A DNA stretch of 64,000 nt from Vagococcus hydrophili. GTDB lineage: Bacteria; Bacillota; Bacilli; Lactobacillales; Vagococcaceae. The translations under genes and the position numbers were made by a program. Under the pieces are notes generated by a model, which worked only from the letters and a program-made list of their open reading frames with translations, was not told where the DNA came from and searched no databases. This document shows positions 44,258-52,132 of this stretch, piece by piece. Numbering within the stretch: position 1 is the stretch's first letter; every line of letters starts with the position of its first letter. The DNA is taken from NCBI RefSeq assembly GCF_011304195.1, contig NZ_CP049887.1, positions 1,798,001-1,862,000 on the forward strand, in the 5' to 3' direction.

Positions 44258-44286
44258 AATATACCTGTAAAAAATAGGGAGTTCAA
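44258..44286 (-). promoter_or_regulatory. Sigma-A promoter of pabABC
   Basis: On the minus strand TTGAAC (44286-44281), 17-base spacer, TATATT (44263-44258). It is about 40 bases upstream of pabA and the best promoter in the gap between pabA and the adhesin terminator. Confidence 0.65.
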
Positions 44287-44370
44287 GCTGAAAAATAAAA
44301 AATTTTAAAGAGTAAAAATTGTTTTAATAGATAACCTTTGATGAATCACTTATACTGAAAATAAGTCATC

Positions 44371-44418
44371 AAAAAAAGAGAATGAAACTGATAATTGCCA
44401 GTTTCATTCTCTTTTTTT
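44371..44418. terminator. Strong bidirectional terminator after the adhesin gene
   Basis: A 20-bp perfect inverted repeat: AAAAAAAGAGAATGAAACTG (44371-44390), 8-base loop, and its complement to 44418 ending in T7. It terminates the minus-strand adhesin transcript; no plus-strand gene ends just before it. Confidence 0.9.
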
Positions 44419-44455
44419 ATTTCTTCCAGTTGCTTGGAGCTAAACGCCTTTTTCA

Positions 44456-47020
44456 TCACGCTGATTTTCTAATACGAATCATAACTAAACCAGTAAAAGA
44501 AGTCATTACTGTACCTACAATAACAAGGAATAAGTTATTTTTTTCCCCAGTTTTAGGTAAGGTTCTTTGAGTCGTTGTTGGTAATGTCAGTGCTTGATTT
44601 GATTTTGGTGCTTCATTATCAAATGAACTCTTAACAGCAGGTACGTCTTTCAAAGGTTCTTTGACTTTAGGTGTTATTTCTAAAGTAATTTCTTTTTTAG
44701 GTTCTTCTGGTTTAGTAGGTGATTCTTTGATTTCTTTTTTAGGTTCAACTACTTTAATTTCAGGAGTTGTTGTTGTTACTTCTTTTGGTGTCACAACTTC
44801 TTCTTTATCAATAGTAACAGTTGGAACTTCAGGAGTAATCACTTCAATTTCTTCAATTTTTTCAGATTCATCGACGAAATTAACTTCAGATGTATCTGGT
44901 TTAACTTCAATCTTAGGTTGAGTGGTAGTGATTTCTTTTGAATCAACTAACTCATTTTTCTCAACGTCCGTTTTAGGTGTTTCCGGTTTAACGGTCTCGA
45001 TATCAGTGATCGATTCTTCATCAAAAGAGTTTTCTGTTTCATCGACTTTAATTTCAGGTTGAGTCGGTTTAACGTCTTTAGGATCAGTTACCTCATTTTT
45101 CTCAACATCCGTTTTAGGCGTTTCTGGTTTAATGGTCTCGATATCAGTGATAGACTCTTCATCAAAAGAGTTTTCTGTTTCATCGACTTTAATTTCAGGT
45201 TGAGTAGGCTTCACGTCTTTAGGATCAGTTACCTCATTTTTCTCAACATCTGTTTTAGGAGTTTCTGGTTTAACAGTCTCGATATCAGTGATCGATTCTT
45301 CATCAAAAGAGTTTTCCGTTTCATCGACTTTAATCACAGGTTGAGTAGGCTTCACGTCTTTAGGATCAGTTACCTCATCTTTCTCAACGTCTGTTTTAGG
45401 AGTTTCTGGTTTAATGGTCTCGATATCAGTGATCGATTCTTCTTCAAAAGAGTTTTCTGTTTTATCGACTTTAATTTCAGGTTGAGTAGGCTTCACGTCT
45501 TTAGGATCAGTTACCTCATTTTTCTCAACATCTGTTTTAGGAGTTTCTGGTTTAACAGTCTCGATATCAGTGATCGATTCTTCATCAAAAGAGTTTTCCG
45601 TTTCATCGACTTTAATCACAGGTTGAGTAGGCTTCACGTCTTTAGGATCAGTTACCTCATCTTTCTCAACGTCCGTTTTAGGTGTTTCTGGTTTAACTGT
45701 TTCAATATCAGTGATCGATTCTTCTTCAAAAGAAGTTTCTGTTTCATCGACTTTAATTTCAGGTTGAGTAGGCTTCACGTCTTTAGGATCAGTTACCTCA
45801 TTTTTCTCAACGTCCGTTTTAGGAATTTCTGGTTTAATGGTCTCGATATCAGTGATCGATTCTTCATCAAAAGAGTTTTCCGTTTCATCAACTTTAATCA
45901 CAGGTTGAGTAAGCTTCACGTCTTTAGGATCAGTTACCTCATTTTTCTCAACATCTGTTTTAGGTATTTCCGGTTTGATTTTTGGTGAATCAATTGGGTC
46001 AACTGTTTCAATGGGTTGCTTAATTTCTTGCTCTTTCACAGGCTCATGAGTCTCTAAGTTTCCAGAGGCTTCACCATCAGAAAAAAGATTAGTTACGTTA
46101 TAACTACTTGTTTCTAGTAGCGGTTTTCCTCCCCATAGTTGGTAAGTGATATCGCAACTATTATCAAAAGCTTTTAAACGATTATTTGTAATGAGTGTTT
46201 CATAGCTAAAACTAAAAGAAGCAAGTCTTACGCACTCACGGCGAATGTGGATAATCATTTTGTTATCAGAAGAAATAGTGATTGTTCCGTAACCTTTCTT
46301 CTCAAATTCAGCAGCAGTTATTTGAGTTCTACCCAAGTAATTATCAACCGTCACATTAATATTATTTTTATCAAATTTTTGACCAGGACCATGCGTATCA
46401 GTTAAAGAAACATCTGATGCCATTTCCAATTTGTTCATGTTAACATTTAAAAACCAACGAACCGCATTTTTACTCCCGTTCATATCTCCAGATTTCCAGA
46501 AGAATGGGTATTTACTTGGTCCCGTGTTGGTATTACTGTTTCCTTTAATTGTAATAGATTGAGTATTAACTGTCGTTCCTAGATTTGTATGAATCACAGA
46601 ATCTTTGGTACGGTCTGTTCGTGTGGCAGTCAAACCAAAATTAAATGTTCCAGTGACGTGATTTAATTTTTTAACTTTGTCATTGAATGTGGCAACTACG
46701 CGGTCAGAATAAACAAGGGCTTCACCCAAGTCGCTTAATTGTATTTTTCGAGGAGAGCCATCAGACTCAGTCATACCTTTTAATTCAGGAGGTAAACTTA
46801 AAGTAATGGTGTCACCTGGTTTAACATCTAGGTTATTCTTTTCACTAAAACTAACTCGAACAGAAGATGATTGTCCTTGTTGTAAATTAGTGTTCGTAAA
46901 ACTAATCGAATCTATAAAATCTGTACTGCTTAGTTCTTGTGCTGAGACAACAGAGTGACCGGCTAAACCACCTATTGTAACTGTTAGAACCATAAAAAAT
47001 AATTTAACAAAATGTTTCAT
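44456..47020 (-). CDS. LPXTG-anchored, repeat-rich surface adhesin
   Basis: 854 residues. A signal peptide with cleavage near VVSA-QE (27/28) is followed by an Ig-like adhesin region to about 320 that resembles the collagen/fibrinogen-binding A domains of MSCRAMMs (SVRVSFSEKNNLDVKPGDTI, GTFNFGLTA, DTHGPGQKFD). Residues 349-670 are tandem 47-residue repeats rich in Thr, Asp, Glu, Lys and Pro, with degenerate copies after. LPKTG at 821-825, a hydrophobic helix and a positively charged tail form the sortase signal. It is a cell-wall stalk protein; the ligand is not evident. RBS GAGGAG upstream. Confidence 0.9.
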   Translation of the reverse strand: MKHFVKLFFMVLTVTIGGLAGHSVVSAQELSSTDFIDSISFTNTNLQQGQSSSVRVSFSEKNNLDVKPGDTITLSLPPELKGMTESDGSPRKIQLSDLGEALVYSDRVVATFNDKVKKLNHVTGTFNFGLTATRTDRTKDSVIHTNLGTTVNTQSITIKGNSNTNTGPSKYPFFWKSGDMNGSKNAVRWFLNVNMNKLEMASDVSLTDTHGPGQKFDKNNINVTVDNYLGRTQITAAEFEKKGYGTITISSDNKMIIHIRRECVRLASFSFSYETLITNNRLKAFDNSCDITYQLWGGKPLLETSSYNVTNLFSDGEASGNLETHEPVKEQEIKQPIETVDPIDSPKIKPEIPKTDVEKNEVTDPKDVKLTQPVIKVDETENSFDEESITDIETIKPEIPKTDVEKNEVTDPKDVKPTQPEIKVDETETSFEEESITDIETVKPETPKTDVEKDEVTDPKDVKPTQPVIKVDETENSFDEESITDIETVKPETPKTDVEKNEVTDPKDVKPTQPEIKVDKTENSFEEESITDIETIKPETPKTDVEKDEVTDPKDVKPTQPVIKVDETENSFDEESITDIETVKPETPKTDVEKNEVTDPKDVKPTQPEIKVDETENSFDEESITDIETIKPETPKTDVEKNEVTDPKDVKPTQPEIKVDETENSFDEESITDIETVKPETPKTDVEKNELVDSKEITTTQPKIEVKPDTSEVNFVDESEKIEEIEVITPEVPTVTIDKEEVVTPKEVTTTTPEIKVVEPKKEIKESPTKPEEPKKEITLEITPKVKEPLKDVPAVKSSFDNEAPKSNQALTLPTTTQRTLPKTGEKNNLFLVIVGTVMTSFTGLVMIRIRKSA
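45011..45976 (-). repeat. 141-bp tandem repeats encoding 47-residue adhesin units
   Basis: Six full copies of a unit starting ITDIET and ending DEES or EEES (residues 389-670), preceded by a 40-residue partial copy (349-388) and followed by a degenerate copy. Variants alternate: PVIK in copies 0, 2 and 4, and PEIK in copies 1, 3, 5 and 6; KDE occurs only with PVIK. This suggests that a two-unit (282-bp) block was duplicated. The antisense strand is also open across the array because the period is a multiple of three. Confidence 0.9.
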
Positions 47021-47391
47021 TAATGTAGCTCCTCTTCCCTTTTACTTTGTGAATCTGATAATGATAGTATCAAATAAAGGTTCTTTTTTAGAAATTAGTT
47101 GCTTAAAGTTTAATTGTACTTTTATTCTATTTTAATCTTACTTTAATGTGAAACGTTTTCTAAAAAGGTTTTAATTAACGAGTTTTTGTTATTAAATTGA
47201 TGTTAAATTGATATGAATAGAGAATAAAAATCGTTACTTTTGTTATTTTATATAAAATGTTAAAAATGTATCAATTATGTGGATTTTTAAAAGAAAAAAA
47301 TGAGGAGGAATGTGTGGATTTCTATTAAAATTCACTGAGATATAGTAAGATAGGGACATAAGAAAAAGTAACCTGTAGGAGGCTTACACGG
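47021..47391. other. Intergenic region between divergent adhesin and oxidoreductase genes
   Basis: 371 bases, very AT-rich, presumably holding both promoters. A TGATA-N7-TATCA palindrome occurs near 47057-47073, on the adhesin side, and could be an operator. A short frame at 47310-47345 with AGGAGG just before it would encode only 11 residues. No RNA gene or terminator was recognised. Confidence 0.4.
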
Positions 47392-48369
47392 ATGAAATTA
47401 GGGATTGTCGGATCAGGAATGATCGTGAATGATTTTTTAAGAATGGTTAAGGATCTTCCAGAGATAGAATTAAAAGCAATTGTAGGAACTAAGAGAAGTT
47501 ATGATAAATTGTTAGTTTTACAAATAGAACACGAGATAGATTCAATTTATACGGATATCTTAGAATGTTTGGAAAATCCTGATGTGGATACTATTTACGT
47601 GGCACTACCTAATCATCTTCATTATGAGTACACTAAATTAGCTTTAGAGCATGACAAACATGTGATTTGTGAGAAACCATTTACCCTAAATTTAGAACAA
47701 TTCATGGAGTTAAAAAAAATAGCTATCTCAAAAAAATTAGTCTTAGTTGAAGCTATTACCAATCAATATTTAGAAAATTATCAAGAAATAAAAGAAAGTT
47801 TACCTCAACTAGGGGACATCAAACTTATCGAATGTAACTACTCTCAATATTCATCTAGATATGATGCGTTTAAAGAAGGAACGATTTTACCAGCTTTTGA
47901 TCCAGCAAAAGGCGGTGGGGCATTAATGGATATTAATATCTATAACATTCATTTTGTGGTTGGATTGTTGGGCAAACCACTATCGGTTAATTATTTGCCA
48001 AATATCGAAAGAGGCATTGATACGTCAGGTGTTTTAGTCATGGATTATGGTGTGACGAAAGTTGTTTGTATTGGGGCAAAAGATTCAACGGCGGAGATTA
48101 GATCGACGGTTCAAGGTAATTTAGGATCGATGGTTGTTGTTGGTGCGACAAACGAAATCAATCAAATTGAAAAACAGATGTTGAAACAAGACAAAGAAGT
48201 GATGAATAAAAATAGTCATTCTCATAGAATGTATCAAGAATTTAAAGTATTTAATGAGATGATTGAAACGCTTGATATGAAGAAAACAATCGAGCAGATA
48301 GAACATAGTCAAATCGTGATGGAGATTGTAAACGAAGCGTTGACTTCTTCAGGGATTAGACTCGGATAA
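47392..48369 (+). CDS. Gfo/Idh/MocA-family oxidoreductase
   Basis: NAD(P)-dependent oxidoreductase of 325 residues. N-terminal Rossmann fold opens KLGIVGSGMIVNDF; YVALPNHLHYEYT and the family EKP motif in HVICEKPFTLN follow. The C-terminal half carries GGGALMDINIYNIHFV, where His would serve in catalysis. Substrate, probably a sugar or polyol derivative, is not indicated by neighbours. RBS GTAGGAGG. Confidence 0.88.
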   Translation: MKLGIVGSGMIVNDFLRMVKDLPEIELKAIVGTKRSYDKLLVLQIEHEIDSIYTDILECLENPDVDTIYVALPNHLHYEYTKLALEHDKHVICEKPFTLNLEQFMELKKIAISKKLVLVEAITNQYLENYQEIKESLPQLGDIKLIECNYSQYSSRYDAFKEGTILPAFDPAKGGGALMDINIYNIHFVVGLLGKPLSVNYLPNIERGIDTSGVLVMDYGVTKVVCIGAKDSTAEIRSTVQGNLGSMVVVGATNEINQIEKQMLKQDKEVMNKNSHSHRMYQEFKVFNEMIETLDMKKTIEQIEHSQIVMEIVNEALTSSGIRLG

Positions 48370-48409
48370 TGATAATTAGATGATAGACATACACAAATGG
48401 AAGTCTATT

Positions 48410-48418
48410 TGATATAAT
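48410..48418 (+). promoter_or_regulatory. Extended -10 promoter for truA
   Basis: TGATATAAT (48410-48418) fits an extended -10 (TG-N-TATAAT). No good -35 is seen at 17 bases. It lies 34 bases before the truA start. Confidence 0.5.
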
Positions 48419-48452
48419 AATGTGTTGAAAAAACAGAACAAGAGGAGCAAAC

Positions 48453-49193
48453 ATGAGAAATATAAAATTAACGATTGAGTATGATGGCAAAAGGTATCAC
48501 GGTTGGCAAAGACTAAAGGATTCAGAAAAAACGATTCAAGGAAAAATCGAATATGTTTTATCTGAAATGACAGAAGAAAAAATTGAAATTATTGGTTCAG
48601 GTAGAACGGATGCTGGTGCACATGCTAGAGGGCAAGTCGCAAACTTTAAAACAGAATCAAACATGTCACGTCAAAAAATGATGGACTATTTAAACTACTA
48701 TTTACCAAATGATGTAGTTGTTAATAAAATAGAAGAAGTGCAAGAAAGATTCCACTCACGTTATAACTGTTCGGGTAAACAATATAGCTACTACGTTTGG
48801 AATACAGAAGTACCCTCAGTTTTTAAAGGACAACATAGTTTCCATGTTCAAGAAAAATTAGACATTGATAAAATAAATGAAGCCTGTCAAAAATTAGTGG
48901 GTGAGCATGATTTCTTAGGTTTCTCATCTTTAAAGAAATCAAAAAAATCAACTGTAAGAACGATTAAAGAATTGTCAATGGAACAAGAAGGCAACATGTT
49001 ACGATTTATTTTCGTGGGAGATGGCTTCTTGTATAATATGGTTCGTATCATTATGGGCACATTATTAGAAATCGGATTAGGTGAACTACCTGTGGAATTA
49101 ATCGATGAAATCTTCGAAGACCGCATCAGAGAAAATGCTGGTGAAACAGTACCGTCGTACGGATTATTCTTAGATGAAGTGTATTATAATTAA
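48453..49193 (+). CDS. truA: TruA, tRNA pseudouridine(38-40) synthase
   Basis: Modifies uridines 38-40 in tRNA anticodon stems. The 246-residue protein shows LTIEYDGKRYHGWQRL, catalytic Asp in IGSGRTDAGAHARGQV, FHSRYNCSGKQYSYYVWN, and VGEHDFLGFSS with a C-terminal FLYNMVRIIMGTLLEIG. Flanked by its own promoter and terminator, so probably a single-gene unit. Confidence 0.97.
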   Translation: MRNIKLTIEYDGKRYHGWQRLKDSEKTIQGKIEYVLSEMTEEKIEIIGSGRTDAGAHARGQVANFKTESNMSRQKMMDYLNYYLPNDVVVNKIEEVQERFHSRYNCSGKQYSYYVWNTEVPSVFKGQHSFHVQEKLDIDKINEACQKLVGEHDFLGFSSLKKSKKSTVRTIKELSMEQEGNMLRFIFVGDGFLYNMVRIIMGTLLEIGLGELPVELIDEIFEDRIRENAGETVPSYGLFLDEVYYN

Positions 49194-49199
49194 ATAATA

Positions 49200-49243
49200 A
49201 AAGCGTACAAACCTTGATTAGTTTTAGGTTTGTAGGCTTTTTA
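49200..49243 (+). terminator. Intrinsic terminator after truA
   Basis: AAGCGTACAAACCT (49201-49214) pairs with AGGTTTGTAGGCTT (49226-49239) with one mismatch, loop of 11 bases, then a T-rich tail. It sits 7 bases after the truA stop. Confidence 0.85.
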
Positions 49244-49282
49244 TGTTAAGATTATTTATAATATTTGTTAAGGAGAACCGTT

Positions 49283-49885
49283 ATGATTAAAGAAGAATTT
49301 ATTGTATACCACCTAGTCACACGGGAAAAAATGAATGTGGGTCAAAAAATTAGTTTTGATAATCATCAAAAAAATCAACTGTATCATTTCTTTTTTGAAA
49401 GAGAGCAGCTAAATAAAACAGGACAAGATGCTATTCAGATTCTTTATTTAAATAAAGAAAATGATGAAATAAAAATAAATAAAGAAGATACTAAAGTAAC
49501 ATTGAATTATGTGGATCAAACAACCAGGGCGATTAGAGAAACTATTACCGAAATGGTGAGACTAGAAAAATACCCAGAGTATCCTTCTAGATTATCTTGT
49601 TTATATGCGACTAAAAACTATGAAGATGCGATGAGATGGAAACAGCTATTCGATTCATTTAATCGCCAAGTCCTACAACTGGTTAAGTTAAAAGTAAAAG
49701 GCGCTTGTTTTGAAGGCGATGGAAATCTACTACCAAAAGAAGATGGTCTTTCCTTTTCAAAAAAGATAGAACAAGCAAATAGTTATTGGCAAGGAAGTGA
49801 AACGTGTGAACTTCCTGAATTATTAGTTAATGGAAAAATAGAAGTCATTGAGGTTGTAGAAGATTATTTAGAAGGTGAAAATTAA
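49283..49885 (+). CDS. Hypothetical protein, DUF2441-like
   Basis: About 200 residues without signal peptide or membrane segment. The sequence [20 protein letters not shown] at the start, [17 protein letters not shown] and [14 protein letters not shown] in the middle resemble the DUF2441 family, whose function is unknown; this is from memory and not checked. Start ATG 49283 follows AAGGAG at 49270-49275; a TATAAT lies at 49257-49262. Confidence 0.7.
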   Translation: MIKEEFIVYHLVTREKMNVGQKISFDNHQKNQLYHFFFEREQLNKTGQDAIQILYLNKENDEIKINKEDTKVTLNYVDQTTRAIRETITEMVRLEKYPEYPSRLSCLYATKNYEDAMRWKQLFDSFNRQVLQLVKLKVKGACFEGDGNLLPKEDGLSFSKKIEQANSYWQGSETCELPELLVNGKIEVIEVVEDYLEGEN

Positions 49886-49946
49886 TTTTTTTAATTGTTT
49901 ATGTTCATAAAGAGGAGTAGAATAAAAATAAAAGGACTGATTGAAG

Positions 49947-50057
49947 ATGACTGATAAATCAAAATTATTTTTACAAAAAGCATTGGCTGGCGGCACTCTT
50001 TTGGTATTAGGATACCTAACAGCAGTCTTAATCACAAAATTCATTTTTCCGAGATAA
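49947..50057 (+). CDS. Small single-pass membrane protein, 36 residues
   Basis: ATG 49947 to TAA 50055-50057, with AAAGGA ten bases upstream. The product starts MTDKSKLFLQKALAGGTLL and continues with a hydrophobic stretch of about 20 residues ending KFIFPR, so a short charged N-terminus, one helix and a basic end. It may be a small membrane peptide or a type of toxin; nothing more can be said. Coding potential is moderate: RBS, sensible composition and a position in an otherwise empty gap. Confidence 0.55.
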   Translation: MTDKSKLFLQKALAGGTLLVLGYLTAVLITKFIFPR

Positions 50058-50067
50058 TAAAGAGCTT

Positions 50068-50113
50068 GTGACAGAAGTATTCGGCTTATCTCCGAAGAAG
50101 CTACTTCTGTGAC
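50068..50113. repeat. Long interrupted inverted repeat, function unknown
   Basis: GTGACAGAAGTA (50068-50079) faces TACTTCTGTGAC (50102-50113), with a nested TTCGG/CCGAA stem (50080-50084, 50092-50096) and a 7-base loop. There is one mismatch in the outer stem and a 5-base bulge. No T tract follows. It lies between the small membrane gene and a true terminator. Confidence 0.6.
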
Positions 50114-50126
50114 ACCGTTTAGTTTG

Positions 50127-50164
50127 AAAAAAAAGAAATCCTCAATTAAAGGGATTTCTTTTTT
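50127..50164. terminator. Bidirectional terminator between the small gene and the Rrf2 gene
   Basis: AAAAGAAATCC (50131-50141) and GGATTTCTTTT (50152-50162) form an 11-bp stem with a 10-base loop, with A and T runs on both sides, so it works on either strand. It overlaps the stop codon of the minus-strand Rrf2 gene. Confidence 0.85.
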
Positions 50165-50585
50165 ACTTTCTCGCACTCTTAATGTCCCAAATCACATCGG
50201 ACAAAAGCATTGTTTTTAAGGAGTTTTCCATCTCAATCCGAGCTATCTCGAATTTACTATCTAAAACCCGTTGAATTTGACTCCCGACTAAACAATTCGG
50301 GTGGGTATTTTTATGAATATTAAAGACATCCTGATCCCCATCAACTGCCATGTAAATATCATATAGTGAAATTTCACGGGCATCTTTTGCTAATCGATTC
50401 GCTTTTTTTCCTGGTTGGCTTTCAAGAAGTCCAGCTTGTTTTAATTGGCTCATAATGCGCCTGATTACCACTGGATTAGTGTTCACGCTTTTGGAAATAT
50501 CTGTTGAAGTTGGTGTTGAAGAAGCTTCAATTTCTAATAAGCTTAAAATATGAACCGCCACACTTAATTTAGTGGACATTGCCAT
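50163..50585 (-). CDS. Rrf2-family transcriptional regulator (YwnA-like)
   Basis: About 140 residues with an N-terminal winged helix (MSTKLSVAVHILSLLEIE, STDISKSVNTNPVVIRRIM, QAGLLESQPG) and the Rrf2 C-terminal helix. Only one Cys is present (in HPNCLVG), so an iron-sulfur cluster is unlikely and the YwnA type fits better. ATG 50585 is 8 bases from AAGGAGG; the longer frame from 50603 is less likely. Cotranscribed with the NAD(P)-binding partner upstream. Confidence 0.88.
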   Translation of the reverse strand: MAMSTKLSVAVHILSLLEIEASSTPTSTDISKSVNTNPVVIRRIMSQLKQAGLLESQPGKKANRLAKDAREISLYDIYMAVDGDQDVFNIHKNTHPNCLVGSQIQRVLDSKFEIARIEMENSLKTMLLSDVIWDIKSARK

Positions 50586-50616
50586 CTTACTAACCTCCTT
50601 CAATAATCGTCATTTG

Positions 50617-51246
50617 TTAGTTTCTAACACTAACTCTTGTTTGATTATACTCAGATTGACTCATTAAATCAACTGCAGCAACCGCGTAATCTAAGTAACT
50701 AATATAGCTATCACCCTTATCATTTGTACTAAATTCTTCCCCAGCTAAAACGTAGTTACCCGTTTTTTGACCTTCCGAATCAAACATCGCAGCTGGACTA
50801 ATATATAACCAGTTTACATCTGTAACTTGACGTAAACTATCTAACGCTTTTCCCATCGCAACGGCAAGTGGTTTGTAGGCATCAGGAAACTCAGCACCAT
50901 CCATTAATTGAATTTTTTTGTCCATGTCTACATATAAACTACCCGCACCACCAACAACAAATAAACGTGTATCAGTATCTTTTAGAATGTTTGTTAAGTG
51001 AGCTAAACTTGTACTGTGTTGATCCACATTGTCTCCCCAAGCAGCAAACGCATCGACCACGACATCAAAAGAACTTAAATCTTCTGTTGTTAAACTAAAT
51101 AAATCTTTCTCAATCACATTGATCGTTTTATCGTCTAATTTTGCTTTATTTCTAACAATTGCTGTCACGTCTAAGTTACGTGAAACTGCTTCGTTCAAAA
51201 TAGTCATTCCTGATTTTCCTGTTGCACCAATAATTCCAATTTTCAT
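50617..51246 (-). CDS. NAD(P)-binding Rossmann protein (YwnB-like)
   Basis: 209-residue atypical short-chain-dehydrogenase-like protein: KIGIIGATGKSGMTILNEAVSR holds the GATGxxG cofactor loop, followed by DVTAIVRNKAKL, VVDAFAAWG, and LFVVGGAGSLYVD. In Bacillus, ywnB and ywnA are paired as here. Likely a stress-related oxidoreductase under the Rrf2 regulator. RBS GGAGG precedes the ATG, with promoter and operator just upstream. Confidence 0.88.
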   Translation of the reverse strand: MKIGIIGATGKSGMTILNEAVSRNLDVTAIVRNKAKLDDKTINVIEKDLFSLTTEDLSSFDVVVDAFAAWGDNVDQHSTSLAHLTNILKDTDTRLFVVGGAGSLYVDMDKKIQLMDGAEFPDAYKPLAVAMGKALDSLRQVTDVNWLYISPAAMFDSEGQKTGNYVLAGEEFSTNDKGDSYISYLDYAVAAVDLMSQSEYNQTRVSVRN

Positions 51247-51269
51247 AATAACCTCCGCTTAATTTTTAA

Positions 51270-51288
51270 TGTAACTTTGTTTGTTACA
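51270..51288. promoter_or_regulatory. Palindromic operator, probably for the Rrf2 regulator
   Basis: Perfect TGTAAC-N7-GTTACA (51270-51275, 51283-51288). It lies directly downstream of the -10 box at 51292-51297, across the expected transcription start, and 24 bases before the minus-strand start codon. Its placement fits a repressor site for the regulator encoded in the same operon. Confidence 0.65.
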
Positions 51289-51291
51289 GAT

Positions 51292-51320
51292 AATTTAATC
51301 CTTTTTTTAACGAATGTCAA
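51292..51320 (-). promoter_or_regulatory. Sigma-A promoter of the NAD(P)-binding protein/Rrf2 operon
   Basis: Minus strand: TTGACA (51320-51315), 17-base spacer, TAAATT (51297-51292). A consensus -35 with a fair -10, followed by the palindromic operator. Confidence 0.75.
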
Positions 51321-51339
51321 CTGTTTGATTTTAGAATTT

Positions 51340-51368
51340 TTGAGTTTATTTTTAAAACAAGGTAAACT
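51340..51368 (+). promoter_or_regulatory. Promoter for the UPF0173 hydrolase gene
   Basis: TTGAGT (51340-51345), 17-base spacer, TAAACT (51363-51368), 30 bases before the start codon. Fair match to sigma-A. Confidence 0.5.
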
Positions 51369-51398
51369 AAATGTATTAAAATGGATGGAGGTTTTAGT

Positions 51399-52082
51399 AT
51401 GAAAGTAAGTTATCATGGGCACTCAGTTGTTATGATTGAAACAAATCAAGGGCAAAAAGTAATGATTGATCCTTTCTTAACAGGAAATCCTCTAACTGAC
51501 TTAGTAGTTGGAGAAGTCAAGGTAGATTATATCCTAGTGACTCACGGGCACAATGATCATGTAGGAGATATGGTAGAACTAGCTAAAAATAATGATGCAA
51601 CTGTTATTTCGATTCCTGAAATAGCTCACTTTGCGAGAAAACAAGGTGTTCAAGATATCCATGAAATGAATATTGGAGGAACATTCGAGTTTCCATTCGG
51701 TCAAGTGAAGATGGTCTTTGCCCAACATAGTTCAGGCTATGATACAGGTGAAGAGATGATTTATATGGGTGAACCAGCTGGTTTTGTTTTAGAAGTTGAC
51801 GGCGTTGTGATTTATCATGCGGGAGATACAGCTTATTTTAGTGATTTAGGCTTGTTAAATGAGGATTTTGATATTGATTTAGCCTTCCTTCCAATCGGAG
51901 ATAATTTTACTATGGGAATTAAAGACGCAGTGAAAGCACAAGGTAAAATTCAAGCTAAAAAAGTTGTTCCTATGCATTATGATACCTTTCCAGTCATTGA
52001 ACAAAATCCAGATGAATTTGTTAACCGATTAGAGAATGGTGTGGGTCATGTGATGAAGGTTGGGGAAGCGTTAGAGTATTAA
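51399..52082 (+). CDS. UPF0173-type metal-dependent hydrolase
   Basis: Metallo-beta-lactamase fold protein of 227 residues. The opening KVSYHGHSVVMIETNQGQKV, the metal motif LVTHGHNDHVGD, VFAQHSSG, IYHAGDTAYFSD and VVPMHYDTFP fit the UPF0173 (YtkL) family. The physiological substrate is unknown. ATG 51399 follows GGAGG by 9 bases; the upstream ATG at 51381 precedes the RBS. Confidence 0.9.
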   Translation: MKVSYHGHSVVMIETNQGQKVMIDPFLTGNPLTDLVVGEVKVDYILVTHGHNDHVGDMVELAKNNDATVISIPEIAHFARKQGVQDIHEMNIGGTFEFPFGQVKMVFAQHSSGYDTGEEMIYMGEPAGFVLEVDGVVIYHAGDTAYFSDLGLLNEDFDIDLAFLPIGDNFTMGIKDAVKAQGKIQAKKVVPMHYDTFPVIEQNPDEFVNRLENGVGHVMKVGEALEY

Positions 52083-52132
52083 AGAACTATGTTATAATGA
52101 TTAAATTAAATAGATGAGAATGAGGGAATCAA

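Noticed and set aside
45059-45988. 309-codon open frame on the plus strand across the adhesin repeats
   Set aside because: It is the antisense of a tandem repeat whose period is a multiple of three, so one open reading repeats in step. Composition is Phe/Arg/Ser rich, there is no RBS, and the minus-strand gene has signal peptide and LPXTG.
44990-45990. Regularly spaced repeats that could suggest a CRISPR array
   Set aside because: Units are 141 bp, contiguous, in frame and coding; there are no unique spacers and no cas genes.
47148-47165. cre-like sequence GTGAAACGTTTTCT upstream of the adhesin
   Set aside because: Centred on CG, but three outer consensus positions of the left half fail; too weak to call.
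47310-47345. 11-codon leader peptide before the oxidoreductase gene
   Set aside because: AGGAGG is only one base from the ATG, the peptide has no regulatory codon run and no attenuator hairpin follows.
49868-50176. 102-codon minus-strand frame opposite the small membrane gene
   Set aside because: It crosses a terminator and an inverted repeat, has no RBS and an unlikely composition.
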